Positions 9,201-18,067 of a stretch of DNA of 49,632 nt are shown piece by piece. The stretch's first letter is position 1. Every line of letters begins with the position of its first letter. The notes below the pieces were generated by a model, which had not been told where the DNA came from, ran no database searches, and saw only the letters and a list, made by a program, of their open reading frames with translations. Location: contig DDET01000022.1 in assembly GCA_002336915.1 (NCBI GenBank), positions 1-49,632 on the forward strand, written 5' to 3'. The stretch comes from Bacteroidetes bacterium UBA1947. Its GTDB lineage: Bacteria > Bacteroidota > Bacteroidia > Chitinophagales > Chitinophagaceae. The position numbers and the translations under genes are program-made.

Positions 9201-9725
9201 AGCAAGCAACATTTGGGAAGATTCAGGTGGAATATTACAAAGGCCTGGATGCTGAATATTTCCGGCAGGGAAGGTTATCGTTCTTACCTATCAGCACTGG
9301 ATGATAACAGAACTTATCATATCGATAACTGGTCGGGAGAGCCTACACTAACATGGCTATACCGATCGGTGCTTAGGGTGACGGGGGGCTTTAAGTATGA
9401 AGAGCGAAAGAACAGGCCGCAATACGGAGGTGAGCTGGCTAAAATTCAAAGTGCCAACCTGGAGCTCAGGTTCAGCAAAGCAACGATCGGGGCAGTGCAA
9501 TTAAGAGGCACCTATTCAAATATTAATTTCAACGGGCTTATTACAGCACCTATAGCTTTTACTATGCTGGATGCCTTACAAAAAGGTGATAATTTTCTCT
9601 GGAGCATGAGTTGGGAAAGAAAAGTGGCAAAAGGCATAGAGGTATCGCTGGAATATGACGGGCGGAAAGCGGGCAGTACCAATGTGATACACACCGGCAG
9701 GATGAGCCTGAGGGCTATATTATAA
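6231..9725 (+). CDS. Large predicted outer-membrane beta-barrel protein, unknown function
   Basis: The 1164-residue product opens with a signal peptide (about residues 1-23, cleavage after LVAQ). The N half carries repeated short beta-strand patterns and a conserved-looking stretch from about residue 265 (QGEEGNQGPYKLTGNNGEQF) to 345 (IQVEFEYQDRNYLNS). The C half alternates polar and aromatic/hydrophobic residues every second position, as in long outer-membrane barrels, and contains an acidic loop (NWIDYNGDGVQQSNEFEVAL) that may bind Ca2+. The start must be TTG at 6231: an in-frame stop lies at 6219 and no ATG occurs before the signal peptide. AGGGA abuts the start. I do not recognise a named family; it lacks a TonB box and plug that I can see. 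Export or assembly of surface material is only a guess. Confidence 0.7.
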   Translation: MQRFLYGLLGCFILFILPARLVAQSGQGSFSPGLHHRTFVVRDTIFVDSLSIAPGTVHIDNVADADFMVLHEQSKIVWKRKPAVDSVRITYRTLNISLNKVYSHKNRQMVDSNYAFLIYHPDDDAKGSNNFVDFNQLDYKGSYGRSISLGNNQDVTLNSQFNMQMSGYILDSIKLDAAITDNTVPFQPEGNTQRLQEFDQVFIHLQKNKHDLTLGDYVLERPPGYFLNFYKRVQGVFYQDEFKLGKKTVNKAGLSGSIAKGQFSRNIFQGEEGNQGPYKLTGNNGEQFFIVLAGTEKVYVNNILLERGENADYVIDYNTAELRFMPRRMITKDSRIQVEFEYQDRNYLNSLFYAYDELRVGNKLNMRFNAYSNQDAKNQPYLQTLNGSQKRFLGDLGDSIQNAYYPNIANDTFAANKILYKLVDSTVGAVHYDSIFVYSISPDSARYNLSFSFVGDGKGDYVIANTNANGRVYNWVPRINGRQQGNYAPVQLLVTPKMQQVFSLNTTCNIDSLKAINVEVAASNTDPNLFSATDNNTHLGMATRVNYTEKRWLGGRDSAGVKKWNWQNKISYEYVQDRFKAIAPYRNVEFGRDWNVPQAGNKPDEHLVNAGTKLQNARWGTTAYDFTFYKRGLDYAGYRNIVSYDYNYKAARAGFVMNVVNAADTFWKSVYLRPSAYAEYGIKPLMNTIVGARYEAEHNTIRSKVGDTLTPAAFAFDIASVYLRTPDKQPFNWMLNYSMRKDQLPRNNAFKDQSHSDNIDLRLGIAKWKDHRINFTGTYRKLYVDDSSFNTQRPEESLLGRLEYTGTLWGGVLTGNTLYEFGAGQEQKRAYTYVEVPAGQGIYNWIDYNGDGVQQSNEFEVALYPDQKKFIRVYTPTNEYVKVNYVNFNQSATFEPSYFWKGDKKLWQAFFSRFADQLALQISNRLLASQGLKVYNPFTDATVDTSIITTNNSFSNTFYFNRTSSKWGLDYNYLSNTGKQLLNYGVESSDSKQHLGRFRWNITKAWMLNISGREGYRSYLSALDDNRTYHIDNWSGEPTLTWLYRSVLRVTGGFKYEERKNRPQYGGELAKIQSANLELRFSKATIGAVQLRGTYSNINFNGLITAPIAFTMLDALQKGDNFLWSMSWERKVAKGIEVSLEYDGRKAGSTNVIHTGRMSLRAIL

Positions 9726-9811
9726 ATAGTCTTCTGGTTATAAGGGTATAGTTTTTATTATCTTCATGTTGTGGAAAAATGTTGCGATTTTTGACATACA
9801 ACCCGTTTTAG

Positions 9812-10591
9812 ATGATAGAAGTTAAGAACATTAAGAAAAGTTTTGGCGATAAGGTGGTGATAGATGACGTGTCGGCGAGCATGAAGGAGGGGAAAACGAA
9901 CCTGATCATTGGCACGAGCGGCAGTGGCAAAACAGTATTGATGAAAATAATGATCGGCCTGATGCCGGTGGACTCGGGCGAGGTATTGTATGAGGGCAAG
10001 GATATCACTAAAATGGAGGTTAATGAATTGAAGGAGATACGCAAGCAGATAGGTATGCTCTTCCAGGGTGGTGCGCTCTTTGATAGTAAAACGGTAGAGC
10101 AGAATGTAATGTTCCCCCTTGATATGTTCACCAATATGACCAGGCGCGAGAAACGTAAGCGTGCCGATGAGGTACTGGACAGGGTGAACCTTATGGACGC
10201 TCACGTTAAATTCCCGGCCGAAATAAGCGGTGGTATGAAAAAACGTGTAGCACTTGCCCGTGCAATAGTTCTGAATCCCAAATACCTGTTTTGCGATGAG
10301 CCCAACTCAGGCCTGGACCCGCAGACATCATTGGTAATAGATAAGCTGATAAAGGAGATCACTGTGGAGTATAATATTACCACGATAGTCAATACCCATG
10401 ATATGAATACAGTAATGGAGAGCGGTGACCATATCATCTACATGTACCAGGGCAAAAAACAGTGGGAAGGGTCGAATAAGGACATTATCTTCAGCGACGA
10501 TAAGCAATTGAACGATTTTATATTCGCTTCCGAATTCCTGGCAAAAGCAAAAGAGATCAGTATGCAGGAACAAGGAGGGAAGCCTAAATAG
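9812..10591 (+). CDS. ABC transporter ATP-binding protein, MlaF-like
   Basis: A 259-residue ATPase subunit with Walker A GTSGSGKT (about residues 33-40), Q-loop LFQGGALFDSKT, signature SGGMKKRVALARA and Walker B YLFCDEPNSGLDP. The GGALFDSKTVEQNV and SGGMKKR forms are typical of the Mla/Ttg2A (phospholipid traffic) group rather than of importers. In most genomes it follows a gene for the MlaE permease; here the gene to the left encodes the large barrel protein and the next gene is on the other strand, so the permease partner is not in view. Proposed role: powering lipid movement between inner and outer membranes, by family analogy. Confidence 0.8.
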   Translation: MIEVKNIKKSFGDKVVIDDVSASMKEGKTNLIIGTSGSGKTVLMKIMIGLMPVDSGEVLYEGKDITKMEVNELKEIRKQIGMLFQGGALFDSKTVEQNVMFPLDMFTNMTRREKRKRADEVLDRVNLMDAHVKFPAEISGGMKKRVALARAIVLNPKYLFCDEPNSGLDPQTSLVIDKLIKEITVEYNITTIVNTHDMNTVMESGDHIIYMYQGKKQWEGSNKDIIFSDDKQLNDFIFASEFLAKAKEISMQEQGGKPK

Positions 10592-10611
10592 GCCTCCCCT
10601 GCCTGTTCTTG

Positions 10612-11601
10612 CTATTCTACAATTAATCGTCCCGAATAATATTCCTTGCCTCCTGTAACCTTATAGAAATAAAGGCCCGCAGGGTATTTGCCAAGGTCTA
10701 CCTGCTGCTTGTAATTTGTTTCGAGCACTGCTGAGCCCATAGCATTATAAATGGTCAGTTGCAGCCCCTTTTCATTTTCCAGCGCCGGGAAGTTAACGAT
10801 GCCGTTGCGTATAGGGTTGGGGGATACATTTAGCCTTTGTACAGCGGCTATGTTATTTACTTTCCCTGCAAAATGGTCTATTTTCATTTCGATATCGTCG
10901 ATGATCCAGCCATCGAGCGTGTCAGCAGTTGAGTCGCTCTCAAAACGGAAACGAAGAAGGATAATGGAATCCATGGGATTACAGCTGGCGGTACTTTTAT
11001 TGGCGATCGGTATGGCATGCAGGAATTCGACACCTGAATATTGCCAGCCATTGCTGGTACCACTGAATGCCATTTCGCCCGATTGCAAAGTGTCGGTAGT
11101 ACTATACAGGTTGTCGGTAAGCAGGCCGTAACTCCCCTGTGAATCGTGATTGCAAATACCTTTAACATTATCCCATGTCTGGCCCTCGTCGTAAGAAAAC
11201 TCAACTATTCCGCCATCGTGGCCTGCAGTGGTCTGGTACTTGTGTTTAAAGTAGATTATGGGATTGTAGTAGCCTTGTCTTATCCTAAGCACAAACCAGT
11301 CGTTTGCATTCAAAGGGTAAGGGTTGGTGGTATCTGTCATAAGAGCTGCAGTAGTGTCCCCGATGCTGAAAAATGGCTTCAGCGTTTTGCCAATACGCCA
11401 TAAGTGCGCACCGCTGGTGTCAACGGTGATCCTGGCATTCGTTATTGAGCTTGCGGATAGGCTGCTACTGTCTTCGAACGTGATAGTTACCGAATCTATC
11501 GGGGTGTCGCCCCGTACAATGTAATTTTGTGCTTTAAGGCTTGTGTGCCCCAAAAAAACCGGTATAAGAGCAAAGCTTAACAGGCGTAGTGATCTTTTCA
11601 T
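10612..11601 (-). CDS. Secreted protein with T9SS type A sorting domain
   Basis: The 329-residue product has a signal peptide (about residues 1-24, ending SLKAQ) and a beta-rich body including a WLID-like segment (TLDGWIIDDIEMKID, about residues 231-245) often seen in jelly-roll domains of secreted proteins. The last 75 residues are a type A T9SS tag: RLNVSPNPIRNGIVN, QLTIYNAMGSAV, and a closing KYPAGLYFYKVTGG. The protein is thus predicted to leave the cell through the T9SS, then be attached or released. No enzymatic motif is visible. It ends 20 bases from the convergent ABC ATPase gene. Confidence 0.8.
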   Translation of the reverse strand: MKRSLRLLSFALIPVFLGHTSLKAQNYIVRGDTPIDSVTITFEDSSSLSASSITNARITVDTSGAHLWRIGKTLKPFFSIGDTTAALMTDTTNPYPLNANDWFVLRIRQGYYNPIIYFKHKYQTTAGHDGGIVEFSYDEGQTWDNVKGICNHDSQGSYGLLTDNLYSTTDTLQSGEMAFSGTSNGWQYSGVEFLHAIPIANKSTASCNPMDSIILLRFRFESDSTADTLDGWIIDDIEMKIDHFAGKVNNIAAVQRLNVSPNPIRNGIVNFPALENEKGLQLTIYNAMGSAVLETNYKQQVDLGKYPAGLYFYKVTGGKEYYSGRLIVE

Positions 11602-11673
11602 AAGACGAATTTGTAATGGTTAACGATAATGAGGCCTCAGTTATATTGACGAACAAGCGGCGCAAAACGTTAG

Positions 11674-11707
11674 AAAAAAAGCCCCCGACCTGTGGGCCGG
11701 GGGCTTT
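11674..11707 (-). terminator. Rho-independent terminator of lolA
   Basis: A GC-rich stem (AAAGCCCCCG with its complement, one G-U pair, 4-base loop) is followed on the minus strand by a run of seven T. It starts 23 bases after the lolA stop codon. Confidence 0.85.
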
Positions 11708-11729
11708 GAGAAAATATTTTAGGATACAA

Positions 11730-12380
11730 TTAGCGGAGGTCGACCACTTCCACCCCGGGATGTGCTTTGGCATCGAAAGTGAAATAGTTATCGGCCAGGT
11801 TTGGATTAGGTGTAAAATCGCTGATCTCGTATTGGTAAACGCTGCCATTCTTTTCCCACATATTGCCGCCTGCAATAGTGTTGCTGGCTTTGTCAACGGC
11901 AAGTTCCAGCTTAGTGAGCTGTTTGCTTTTGCCTGCCACAGGCGTCATCTCTATTACATCACAATTTTTGCCTGCCACTTTGCGTGTACCTACGTACTTG
12001 TACGAATATTCCTTATCGTAAAAGTTGGTAAGGAGCTTTGCGGGTGATATCGTTTGCTCGTCGGGGTTGAATTTGCTTATCTGTACCTCGTTAGACTCTT
12101 TCATGTAGGTCCACACGGTTTTGGTATCACAAATGATCTCCTGGCCTGCTATGAGCACATGGTATTTTTGCCCCTTCATAGAGAAAGAGCCTTTTTTGGT
12201 TTCCTTAACTTTTCCGTTCGATCCGTTCAGGTGAAATGCAAAATTTGCTTTTAATGATTTCAGGCTGCTGATCTTTTTGCTTACCGCATCGAGGATAGTT
12301 TTTGCTTTCGCATCTTGTGCATGCACGGTTTGTACAGCAAAGGCTATCATGAGCAAGCTAACACACAGGATTTTTTTCAT
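11730..12380 (-). CDS. lolA: Outer-membrane lipoprotein carrier protein LolA family
   Basis: A 216-residue periplasmic protein with a cleavable signal peptide (about residues 1-21, ending VHAQ). The mature part shows the LolA pattern: an N-terminal helix (KTILDAVSKKISSLKSLKANF), strands such as GSFSMKGQKYHVLIAGQEIICDTKTVWTY, and the C-terminal NYFTFDAKAHPGVEVVDLR ending usual for the family. It would shuttle lipoproteins from the LolCDE complex to the outer membrane. The gene is next to ftsK on the same strand, 52 bases downstream, an order common in Bacteroidota. It ends in a strong terminator. Sequence identity across LolA proteins is low, so the exact client range is not known. Confidence 0.85.
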   Translation of the reverse strand: MKKILCVSLLMIAFAVQTVHAQDAKAKTILDAVSKKISSLKSLKANFAFHLNGSNGKVKETKKGSFSMKGQKYHVLIAGQEIICDTKTVWTYMKESNEVQISKFNPDEQTISPAKLLTNFYDKEYSYKYVGTRKVAGKNCDVIEMTPVAGKSKQLTKLELAVDKASNTIAGGNMWEKNGSVYQYEISDFTPNPNLADNYFTFDAKAHPGVEVVDLR

Positions 12381-12432
12381 TTTTGTTCGTTCAGATAAAT
12401 TAATTGATTAAAAATATACTTGTTTTTCTTTC

Positions 12433-15006
12433 TTAGCCTAGTGTATTCAAAAACTGTTCCAACTCTGCTTCAGTTTTAAAATAAACTTCGCGTGGCTTGC
12501 TGCCAATGGCCGGGCCTACTATGCCGGCGGCTTCCAGTTGGTCCATTATACGCCCTGCACGGTTATAGCCAAGGTTATAGCGCCGCTGCAGCATGGACGT
12601 AGAGCCTGATTGGGTGGTAACTACTGTTTTTGCGCAATCTTCGAATAATTTGTCCCTGTTGGCAAGATCCAGCACTTTATCGGAGCTGTCGGAATCCTCG
12701 CCTTCATATTCAGGCAGTTCAAATGCCGAGGGATATCCGCGCTGTTTGCCTATAAATTCAACAATTCGCTCAACTTCAGGGGTATCCACGAAAGCACATT
12801 GCAGGCGCAGCAGCTCGCTGCCGTGCGATACCAGCATATCACCACGGCCTATGAGCTGTTCGGCACCGCCCGCATCCAGTATGGTGCGCGAATCCACCTT
12901 GGCCGAAACCTTGAATGCGATACGTGCCGGGAAGTTGGCTTTGATAGTACCCGTAATTACGTTCACCGATGGGCGCTGCGTGGCAATGATCAGGTGTATG
13001 CCTATGGCGCGTGCCAGCTGTGCAAGGCGCGCTATGGGCATTTCCACCTCTTTGCCGGCCGTCATGATCAGGTCGGCAAACTCATCTATCACCAGTACTA
13101 TAAAAGGTAAATATTTATGGCCGCGTTCGGGGTTCAGCCTGCGGCTGATGAATTTGTCGTTGTATTCTTTAATGTTCCTTGCGCCTGCTTCCTTCAGCAA
13201 TTCGTAACGGTTGTCCATTTCAATGCATAATGCATTGAGGGTATAAACAACTTTTTTAGTGTCGGTAATGATCGCTTCTTCTTCGTTGGGCAGTTTGGCA
13301 AGAAAATGTTTTTCAATTAGCCTGTATACCGACAATTCCACCTTCTTGGGATCCACCATCACAAACTTCAATTGCGAGGGATGTTTCTTGTAAAGCAGCG
13401 ATACGAGTATGGCATTTATACCTACCGATTTACCCTGGCCTGTTGCGCCTGCCATCAGCAAGTGCGGCATGGTTGCCAGGTCAACGATATAGTTCTCGTT
13501 ATCAATTTTTTTGCCCAGCGCAATGGGCAGGCTCATTTTTGAATTGACAAACTTTTCGCTGGATAGCAGTGCCCTCATGGACACTATCTGTTTGTGTGCA
13601 TTAGGCACTTCAATGCCTATGGTGCCACGGCCGGGTATAGGCGCTATGATACGTATCCCAAGGGCTGCAAGGTTCAGCGCTATGTCATCTTCGAGGTTAC
13701 GGATCTTCGATATGCGCACACCCTCTGCAGGCACTATTTCATATAGTGTAACAGTTGGGCCCACGGTAGCGCTGATGCGCTGTATCTCTATGCCGAAACT
13801 CTTCAGCGTTTGTATGATCTGGTTCTTGTTCTTTTCCAGCTCTTCCTTATCCAGTGTTATGGCTTCGGGGGCGCGGTCATCCAGCAGGTTAAGTGTCGGG
13901 AATTTATAACTTGGCAAGTCCAGTTCAGGAGCATAAGGCTCATTGTTTTCGATACTGATGTGCGCGCCATTTTTTATAAGTGGTTCGTCCTCCTGCTTTA
14001 TCACTTCGAAGGAAAATCCTTCACCGGCTGCCTCTTTTTTCTTTTCCTTCGGCTCGTATACGATCTCTTCGGCTTCTTCTTCCTCCGCTATTTCTTCCTC
14101 TTCCTCTTGGGGTTCTTCAGGTATGGTTTCGGTAACTGTTTCTTTGTTGGCAATGACATTACCGGCATAAATATCATTCACCGTTTTTTGCGGTGTTTTT
14201 TCTGTAAGGCTCATGTTCCAGTCTTTGGCATTTGCCTCTGCGTCTAATATCGCCAGCGGGGTAACTTTGTTTTTCGATTTCTTTTTTTCTTCAACAGGTT
14301 CCTCCGGATCTCCCGCCTCAACAGGTATTTCTTCCTCCTGTTCCTTGGCACTTACCATGGCTGCACGCGCATTTTGTGCTGCCCTGCGCATTCTTTGCAA
14401 TAATGGCCTTATATCGAGGGCCATTATAACGAAGAGGAAAAAACAAGCAGCGGCAAACAGGGCAAGGCCTGTGCCCGTTGTGCCTATAAGGCCGGTGAGG
14501 TAAGCTATTGTTTCATTGCCTAGTGCGCCACCAAAGGGGAATGCTGCATTGGGCCAGATAAAGGCCAGGGTAGGGGCGGCAATAAGCAATAAAATAGACA
14601 CCCAGCGCACGTAGCGTAGTAGCGGAACTATGCGCTTACCATATATCAGGTTGGCGCCCAATGCGGCAATTGCAAGGCCAATAGCTAATGAGGCAATCCC
14701 TGCGCCCATATATACCAATACATGCGACAGAGCGGCACCCATCCTGCCGCCCCAATTTGCGACCGGGCTATTGTCTTTAAATAAAAAATGTGATAAATCG
14801 CTGCTGCTGAATAATTTATCCTGGTCGGTTTTCCAGGTGAAGCAGTAACTAATGATAGAAAAACATATAAATACACCCAGGAGGAGGAATATTATCCCTG
14901 CGCCAAGCCTTAGCTGTTTGCTCCTGCTCTGCGGCGGGATGGGCTCCCCGCCCGCATTCCCTGTCTTTTTCTTACTTGTATTAGTACTTTTTTTATTGCT
15001 GGCCAT
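12433..15006 (-). CDS. ftsK: DNA translocase FtsK/SpoIIIE
   Basis: The product (857 residues from the ATG at 15006; a TTG ten codons earlier is less likely) has four or five N-terminal membrane segments (about residues 25-200), an acidic linker rich in Glu (about 265-345), the FtsK alpha/beta motor with Walker A GATGQGKSVG (near residue 520) and Walker B FIVLVIDEFADLI, and a C-terminal winged-helix gamma domain (about 790-855; YNLGYNRAGRIMDQLEAAG) that reads KOPS-like DNA sites. It moves chromosome dimers during septation and recruits XerCD at dif. The linker is short compared with E. coli FtsK and like that of SpoIIIE-type proteins. lolA follows it directly. Confidence 0.95.
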   Translation of the reverse strand: MASNKKSTNTSKKKTGNAGGEPIPPQSRSKQLRLGAGIIFLLLGVFICFSIISYCFTWKTDQDKLFSSSDLSHFLFKDNSPVANWGGRMGAALSHVLVYMGAGIASLAIGLAIAALGANLIYGKRIVPLLRYVRWVSILLLIAAPTLAFIWPNAAFPFGGALGNETIAYLTGLIGTTGTGLALFAAACFFLFVIMALDIRPLLQRMRRAAQNARAAMVSAKEQEEEIPVEAGDPEEPVEEKKKSKNKVTPLAILDAEANAKDWNMSLTEKTPQKTVNDIYAGNVIANKETVTETIPEEPQEEEEEIAEEEEAEEIVYEPKEKKKEAAGEGFSFEVIKQEDEPLIKNGAHISIENNEPYAPELDLPSYKFPTLNLLDDRAPEAITLDKEELEKNKNQIIQTLKSFGIEIQRISATVGPTVTLYEIVPAEGVRISKIRNLEDDIALNLAALGIRIIAPIPGRGTIGIEVPNAHKQIVSMRALLSSEKFVNSKMSLPIALGKKIDNENYIVDLATMPHLLMAGATGQGKSVGINAILVSLLYKKHPSQLKFVMVDPKKVELSVYRLIEKHFLAKLPNEEEAIITDTKKVVYTLNALCIEMDNRYELLKEAGARNIKEYNDKFISRRLNPERGHKYLPFIVLVIDEFADLIMTAGKEVEMPIARLAQLARAIGIHLIIATQRPSVNVITGTIKANFPARIAFKVSAKVDSRTILDAGGAEQLIGRGDMLVSHGSELLRLQCAFVDTPEVERIVEFIGKQRGYPSAFELPEYEGEDSDSSDKVLDLANRDKLFEDCAKTVVTTQSGSTSMLQRRYNLGYNRAGRIMDQLEAAGIVGPAIGSKPREVYFKTEAELEQFLNTLG

Positions 15007-15070
15007 ACTCGGGCAAAACGATGTGCGAAGGTACAATATTAATAAAGTAGCTGCTTTGTTAAAAAAAGTC

Positions 15071-15100
15071 TTGAAAACATTTAATAAAACAGTATTTTTG
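15071..15100 (+). promoter_or_regulatory. Promoter of the T9SS block (-33 TTG, -7 TATTTTTG)
   Basis: TTG at 15071-15073 and TATTTTTG at 15093-15100 are 19 bases apart, which fits the Bacteroidota sigma-A promoter. The start codon of the following gene is at 15166, giving a leader of about 58 bases. This is the best promoter match seen in the window. Confidence 0.65.
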
Positions 15101-15165
15101 ATTAACCGAAAACTAGAAAAGAAAGCAAACTTTTTTTTCTAAATCACCGTCTTAATATAAAACCC

Positions 15166-18045
15166 ATGAAAATGGAGAAAAAAATGAATAAGTTAATTTC
15201 CTTTTTAAGTATCATCGCACTATCTGTTTTCGCTAATAGATCATCAGCGCAAATAACGGTTACCCCTAACCAGACAGCAGCCCAGCTTGCTGCCGACCTC
15301 ACGGGCGCAGGCGTAATAGTTACTAATCCTACGCTTAACTGCGCGGGACAGGCCAACGGGTATTTTATTGGTGTAAGTAACCTGGGTATTGATAGCGGTA
15401 TCGTTTTGACTTCAGGTAAGGCTAATAGCCCTAATGGTGTTAATGGACCGGTAATTGTAAATAATCCGAGTTCTTCTAATAACTTTCCCGGAGATCCCGA
15501 TCTGACAATACTTGCAGGTAACCTGGCTACGCATGATGCCTGTGTGCTTGAGTTTGATTTCGTCCCATCAGGCGATACGGTGAAATTCAATTATGTATTC
15601 GGATCAGCGGAGTATACTAATTATTCATGCTCCCCGTTCAACGACGTGTTTGGCTTTTTCATTTCGGGGCCAACTATTGTAGGTACACAAAACATAGCAC
15701 TGATACCCAATACCAATATTCCTGTGGCGGTGAACAGCACTACCAACCTGGCTGTAAATAACGCTGATCCCACTTCCTGCCAGGCAATGGGACCCGGCTC
15801 GCCATTCTCACAGTATTATGTAAATAACCTTACAGGTACTTATATCGCTTATGCCGGTTTTACAACAGTGCTTACCGCACTTTCTGCGGTTACACCCTGC
15901 GATACCTATCACCTGAAACTGGCAGTGGCCGATGCAGGCGACTTTGTGCTTGACTCAGGTGTGTTCCTCGAGGCAGGTAGTCTTACTTCCGGTACTACTT
16001 CTATTGCTACCTTCGGCCCCGGTGGCCTTCCGTATGTGGTAAGAGGTTGTGCGCCGGGTAAGTTCGTATTTACCAGGCCTAAGGCCACACCACTACCTAA
16101 AGTCATTCATTACCAGATAGCGGGTACTGCCATAAATGGTACCGATTACGAGACCATAGCCGATAGTGCTATCATACCTGCTAATGATACTGTCGATACC
16201 TTATTCATCTACGCGCTGCCTGCCAACCCTGCAACAGGGCCTAAGACCGTAAAGCTGTATATACTTTCTCCATACCTCTGCAACGGCAACCAGGTTACGG
16301 ATAGCGCTGAGCTTACAATACTCGATTCTATCTATGTACACGTTCTTTCACCCGATACCCCGATTTGTATCGGCAATTCTGTTCATATACTTGCAGAAGG
16401 TGATAGCGTTCTGAATTTCGCCTGGACACCGACAACAGGCCTGGATAGCCCGAATGTGCTAAGTCCAACGGCCACACCTACCACCACCACTACATATACA
16501 CTTACTGCCGACCTTCCCGGTTCCGGGTGCCCCACTATGCATGGCAATATCACCATCTTTGTAAAATATCCGCCTACCATTGACCTGGGGCCTGATGTCA
16601 CGACCTGCGTCGGGGTGCCGGTGCAGCTGATGGCAAACATTACCCCTGTCAACCAAACGTATACATACTCATGGGATTCAACGACCTTCCTTAATTACAC
16701 CAATATACAGAACCCTGTAAGTACGCCAACTACGCTGAATGATGTGACCTATGTGGTTACTGCCGATCCCGGTGCAGTAGGTTGTGCACGTACCGATACT
16801 ATTACGATCCATGAGCTGCCTAACGACTTTACCTTGCTGAACCCCGATACTACCGTGTGCGTGGGCGGTGTGGTACAGGTAAGGGCAAGCGGCGATCCTA
16901 ACTTCACTTATTTATGGTCACCGTCTACTTATGTTTCCAATCCGCAGATCATCAACCCGGTTATTACTCCTGATACCACTACGTACTATACTATCAAGGC
17001 TACCTATCCCGGTTGTCCTGATATGTACCATTCTTTTGGTATAGAAGTACAGCCTAACCCAATAGTAGGTATACCTGATTCTGCACAAATGTGCCAGTGG
17101 AAGAGCATTATCCTGAATGCTACCATTACACCTCCGTATACTAACTATACTTATAGCTGGTCGCCAAACACGGGCCTGGATAACTATAACACACCAAACG
17201 TAGTGTTCACAGGCGATAACAGCGCTAATTACATACTCACCGTTACTACGCCGATTGGCTGTACCGGTTCTGATTCGACATATATTACCGTGTTTCCCGG
17301 CAACTTTGGTACGCTCAGCCCTTCGGCTGACAGCAACCTCTGCCCCAGGGATACTGTTACCTTGCATGCCGGCGGCGGTGTATTCTATAACTGGACACCT
17401 AATTCACGCGATTTCATCAATGATTCGCTGAGCGCCGACCCGGTAGTATATCCATTCTCTGATACCAAATACCAGGTACTGATCACGGATATTCATGGTT
17501 GTTATGATACACTGGATGTGAAGTTCTTTGTACATTCTGATGCCGTTGTAGATGTGCCCGATTCTGTGGTATTATATCCCGGCGAAAGCTACCAGATGAA
17601 CCCGCAGGGAAATGTATTGTATTTTAATTGGGCACCGGCCACAGGCCTGAGCGCTACGGATATCTCTAATCCGGTAGCAGCGCCTGAGGTAAGGACCAGG
17701 TATGTGGTTAACGCGAAGACCGAGTGGGGCTGTACAGTATCCGATTCTATAGATGTAATTATTAATACTGAGTCGGTCCTGGACCTGCCAAACGCCTTCT
17801 CACCGGGCTCTAACCCAAATTCAGAATTTAAAATTGTAAAGCGGGGCATTGCAACTCTCAAAAATTTCCGTATTTTCAACCGCTGGGGAAACATGGTTTT
17901 TGAGACAACAGACATAGACAAAGGATGGGACGGTACATATAAAGGTACACCTCAGCCTTTTGGTGTGTATGTTTATATGGTTGAAGCATATAGCAATACA
18001 GGACGTAAATTTATCAAACAAGGAAACGTAACATTAATTAGATAA
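15166..18045 (+). CDS. Adhesin-like surface protein: choice-of-anchor L, Ig-like repeats, gliding-motility C-terminal domain
   Basis: The 959-residue protein has a signal peptide (about residues 1-27, ending SSAQ). Residues about 28-270 are a choice-of-anchor L domain (DACVLEFDFVPSGDTVKFNY, FGSAEYTNYSC, NDVFGFFISGP). A Calx-beta-like segment follows (about 290-385). Five or six PKD/Ig-like repeats of about 75 residues come next, each with a conserved Cys near the start and a 'W.P.TGL.....P.V.PT.TT.Y.L' pattern. The final 85 residues are the type B T9SS domain (LPNAFSPGSNPNSEF, IFNRWGNMVF). It is followed by porP/sprF and a PorE-like gene, the order often seen for SprB-like adhesins and their partners. 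A second ATG seven codons in is possible. Role as a motility or attachment adhesin is inference. Confidence 0.85.
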   Translation: MKMEKKMNKLISFLSIIALSVFANRSSAQITVTPNQTAAQLAADLTGAGVIVTNPTLNCAGQANGYFIGVSNLGIDSGIVLTSGKANSPNGVNGPVIVNNPSSSNNFPGDPDLTILAGNLATHDACVLEFDFVPSGDTVKFNYVFGSAEYTNYSCSPFNDVFGFFISGPTIVGTQNIALIPNTNIPVAVNSTTNLAVNNADPTSCQAMGPGSPFSQYYVNNLTGTYIAYAGFTTVLTALSAVTPCDTYHLKLAVADAGDFVLDSGVFLEAGSLTSGTTSIATFGPGGLPYVVRGCAPGKFVFTRPKATPLPKVIHYQIAGTAINGTDYETIADSAIIPANDTVDTLFIYALPANPATGPKTVKLYILSPYLCNGNQVTDSAELTILDSIYVHVLSPDTPICIGNSVHILAEGDSVLNFAWTPTTGLDSPNVLSPTATPTTTTTYTLTADLPGSGCPTMHGNITIFVKYPPTIDLGPDVTTCVGVPVQLMANITPVNQTYTYSWDSTTFLNYTNIQNPVSTPTTLNDVTYVVTADPGAVGCARTDTITIHELPNDFTLLNPDTTVCVGGVVQVRASGDPNFTYLWSPSTYVSNPQIINPVITPDTTTYYTIKATYPGCPDMYHSFGIEVQPNPIVGIPDSAQMCQWKSIILNATITPPYTNYTYSWSPNTGLDNYNTPNVVFTGDNSANYILTVTTPIGCTGSDSTYITVFPGNFGTLSPSADSNLCPRDTVTLHAGGGVFYNWTPNSRDFINDSLSADPVVYPFSDTKYQVLITDIHGCYDTLDVKFFVHSDAVVDVPDSVVLYPGESYQMNPQGNVLYFNWAPATGLSATDISNPVAAPEVRTRYVVNAKTEWGCTVSDSIDVIINTESVLDLPNAFSPGSNPNSEFKIVKRGIATLKNFRIFNRWGNMVFETTDIDKGWDGTYKGTPQPFGVYVYMVEAYSNTGRKFIKQGNVTLIR

Positions 18046-18067
18046 CATCCATTAAGGTAAGTATATC

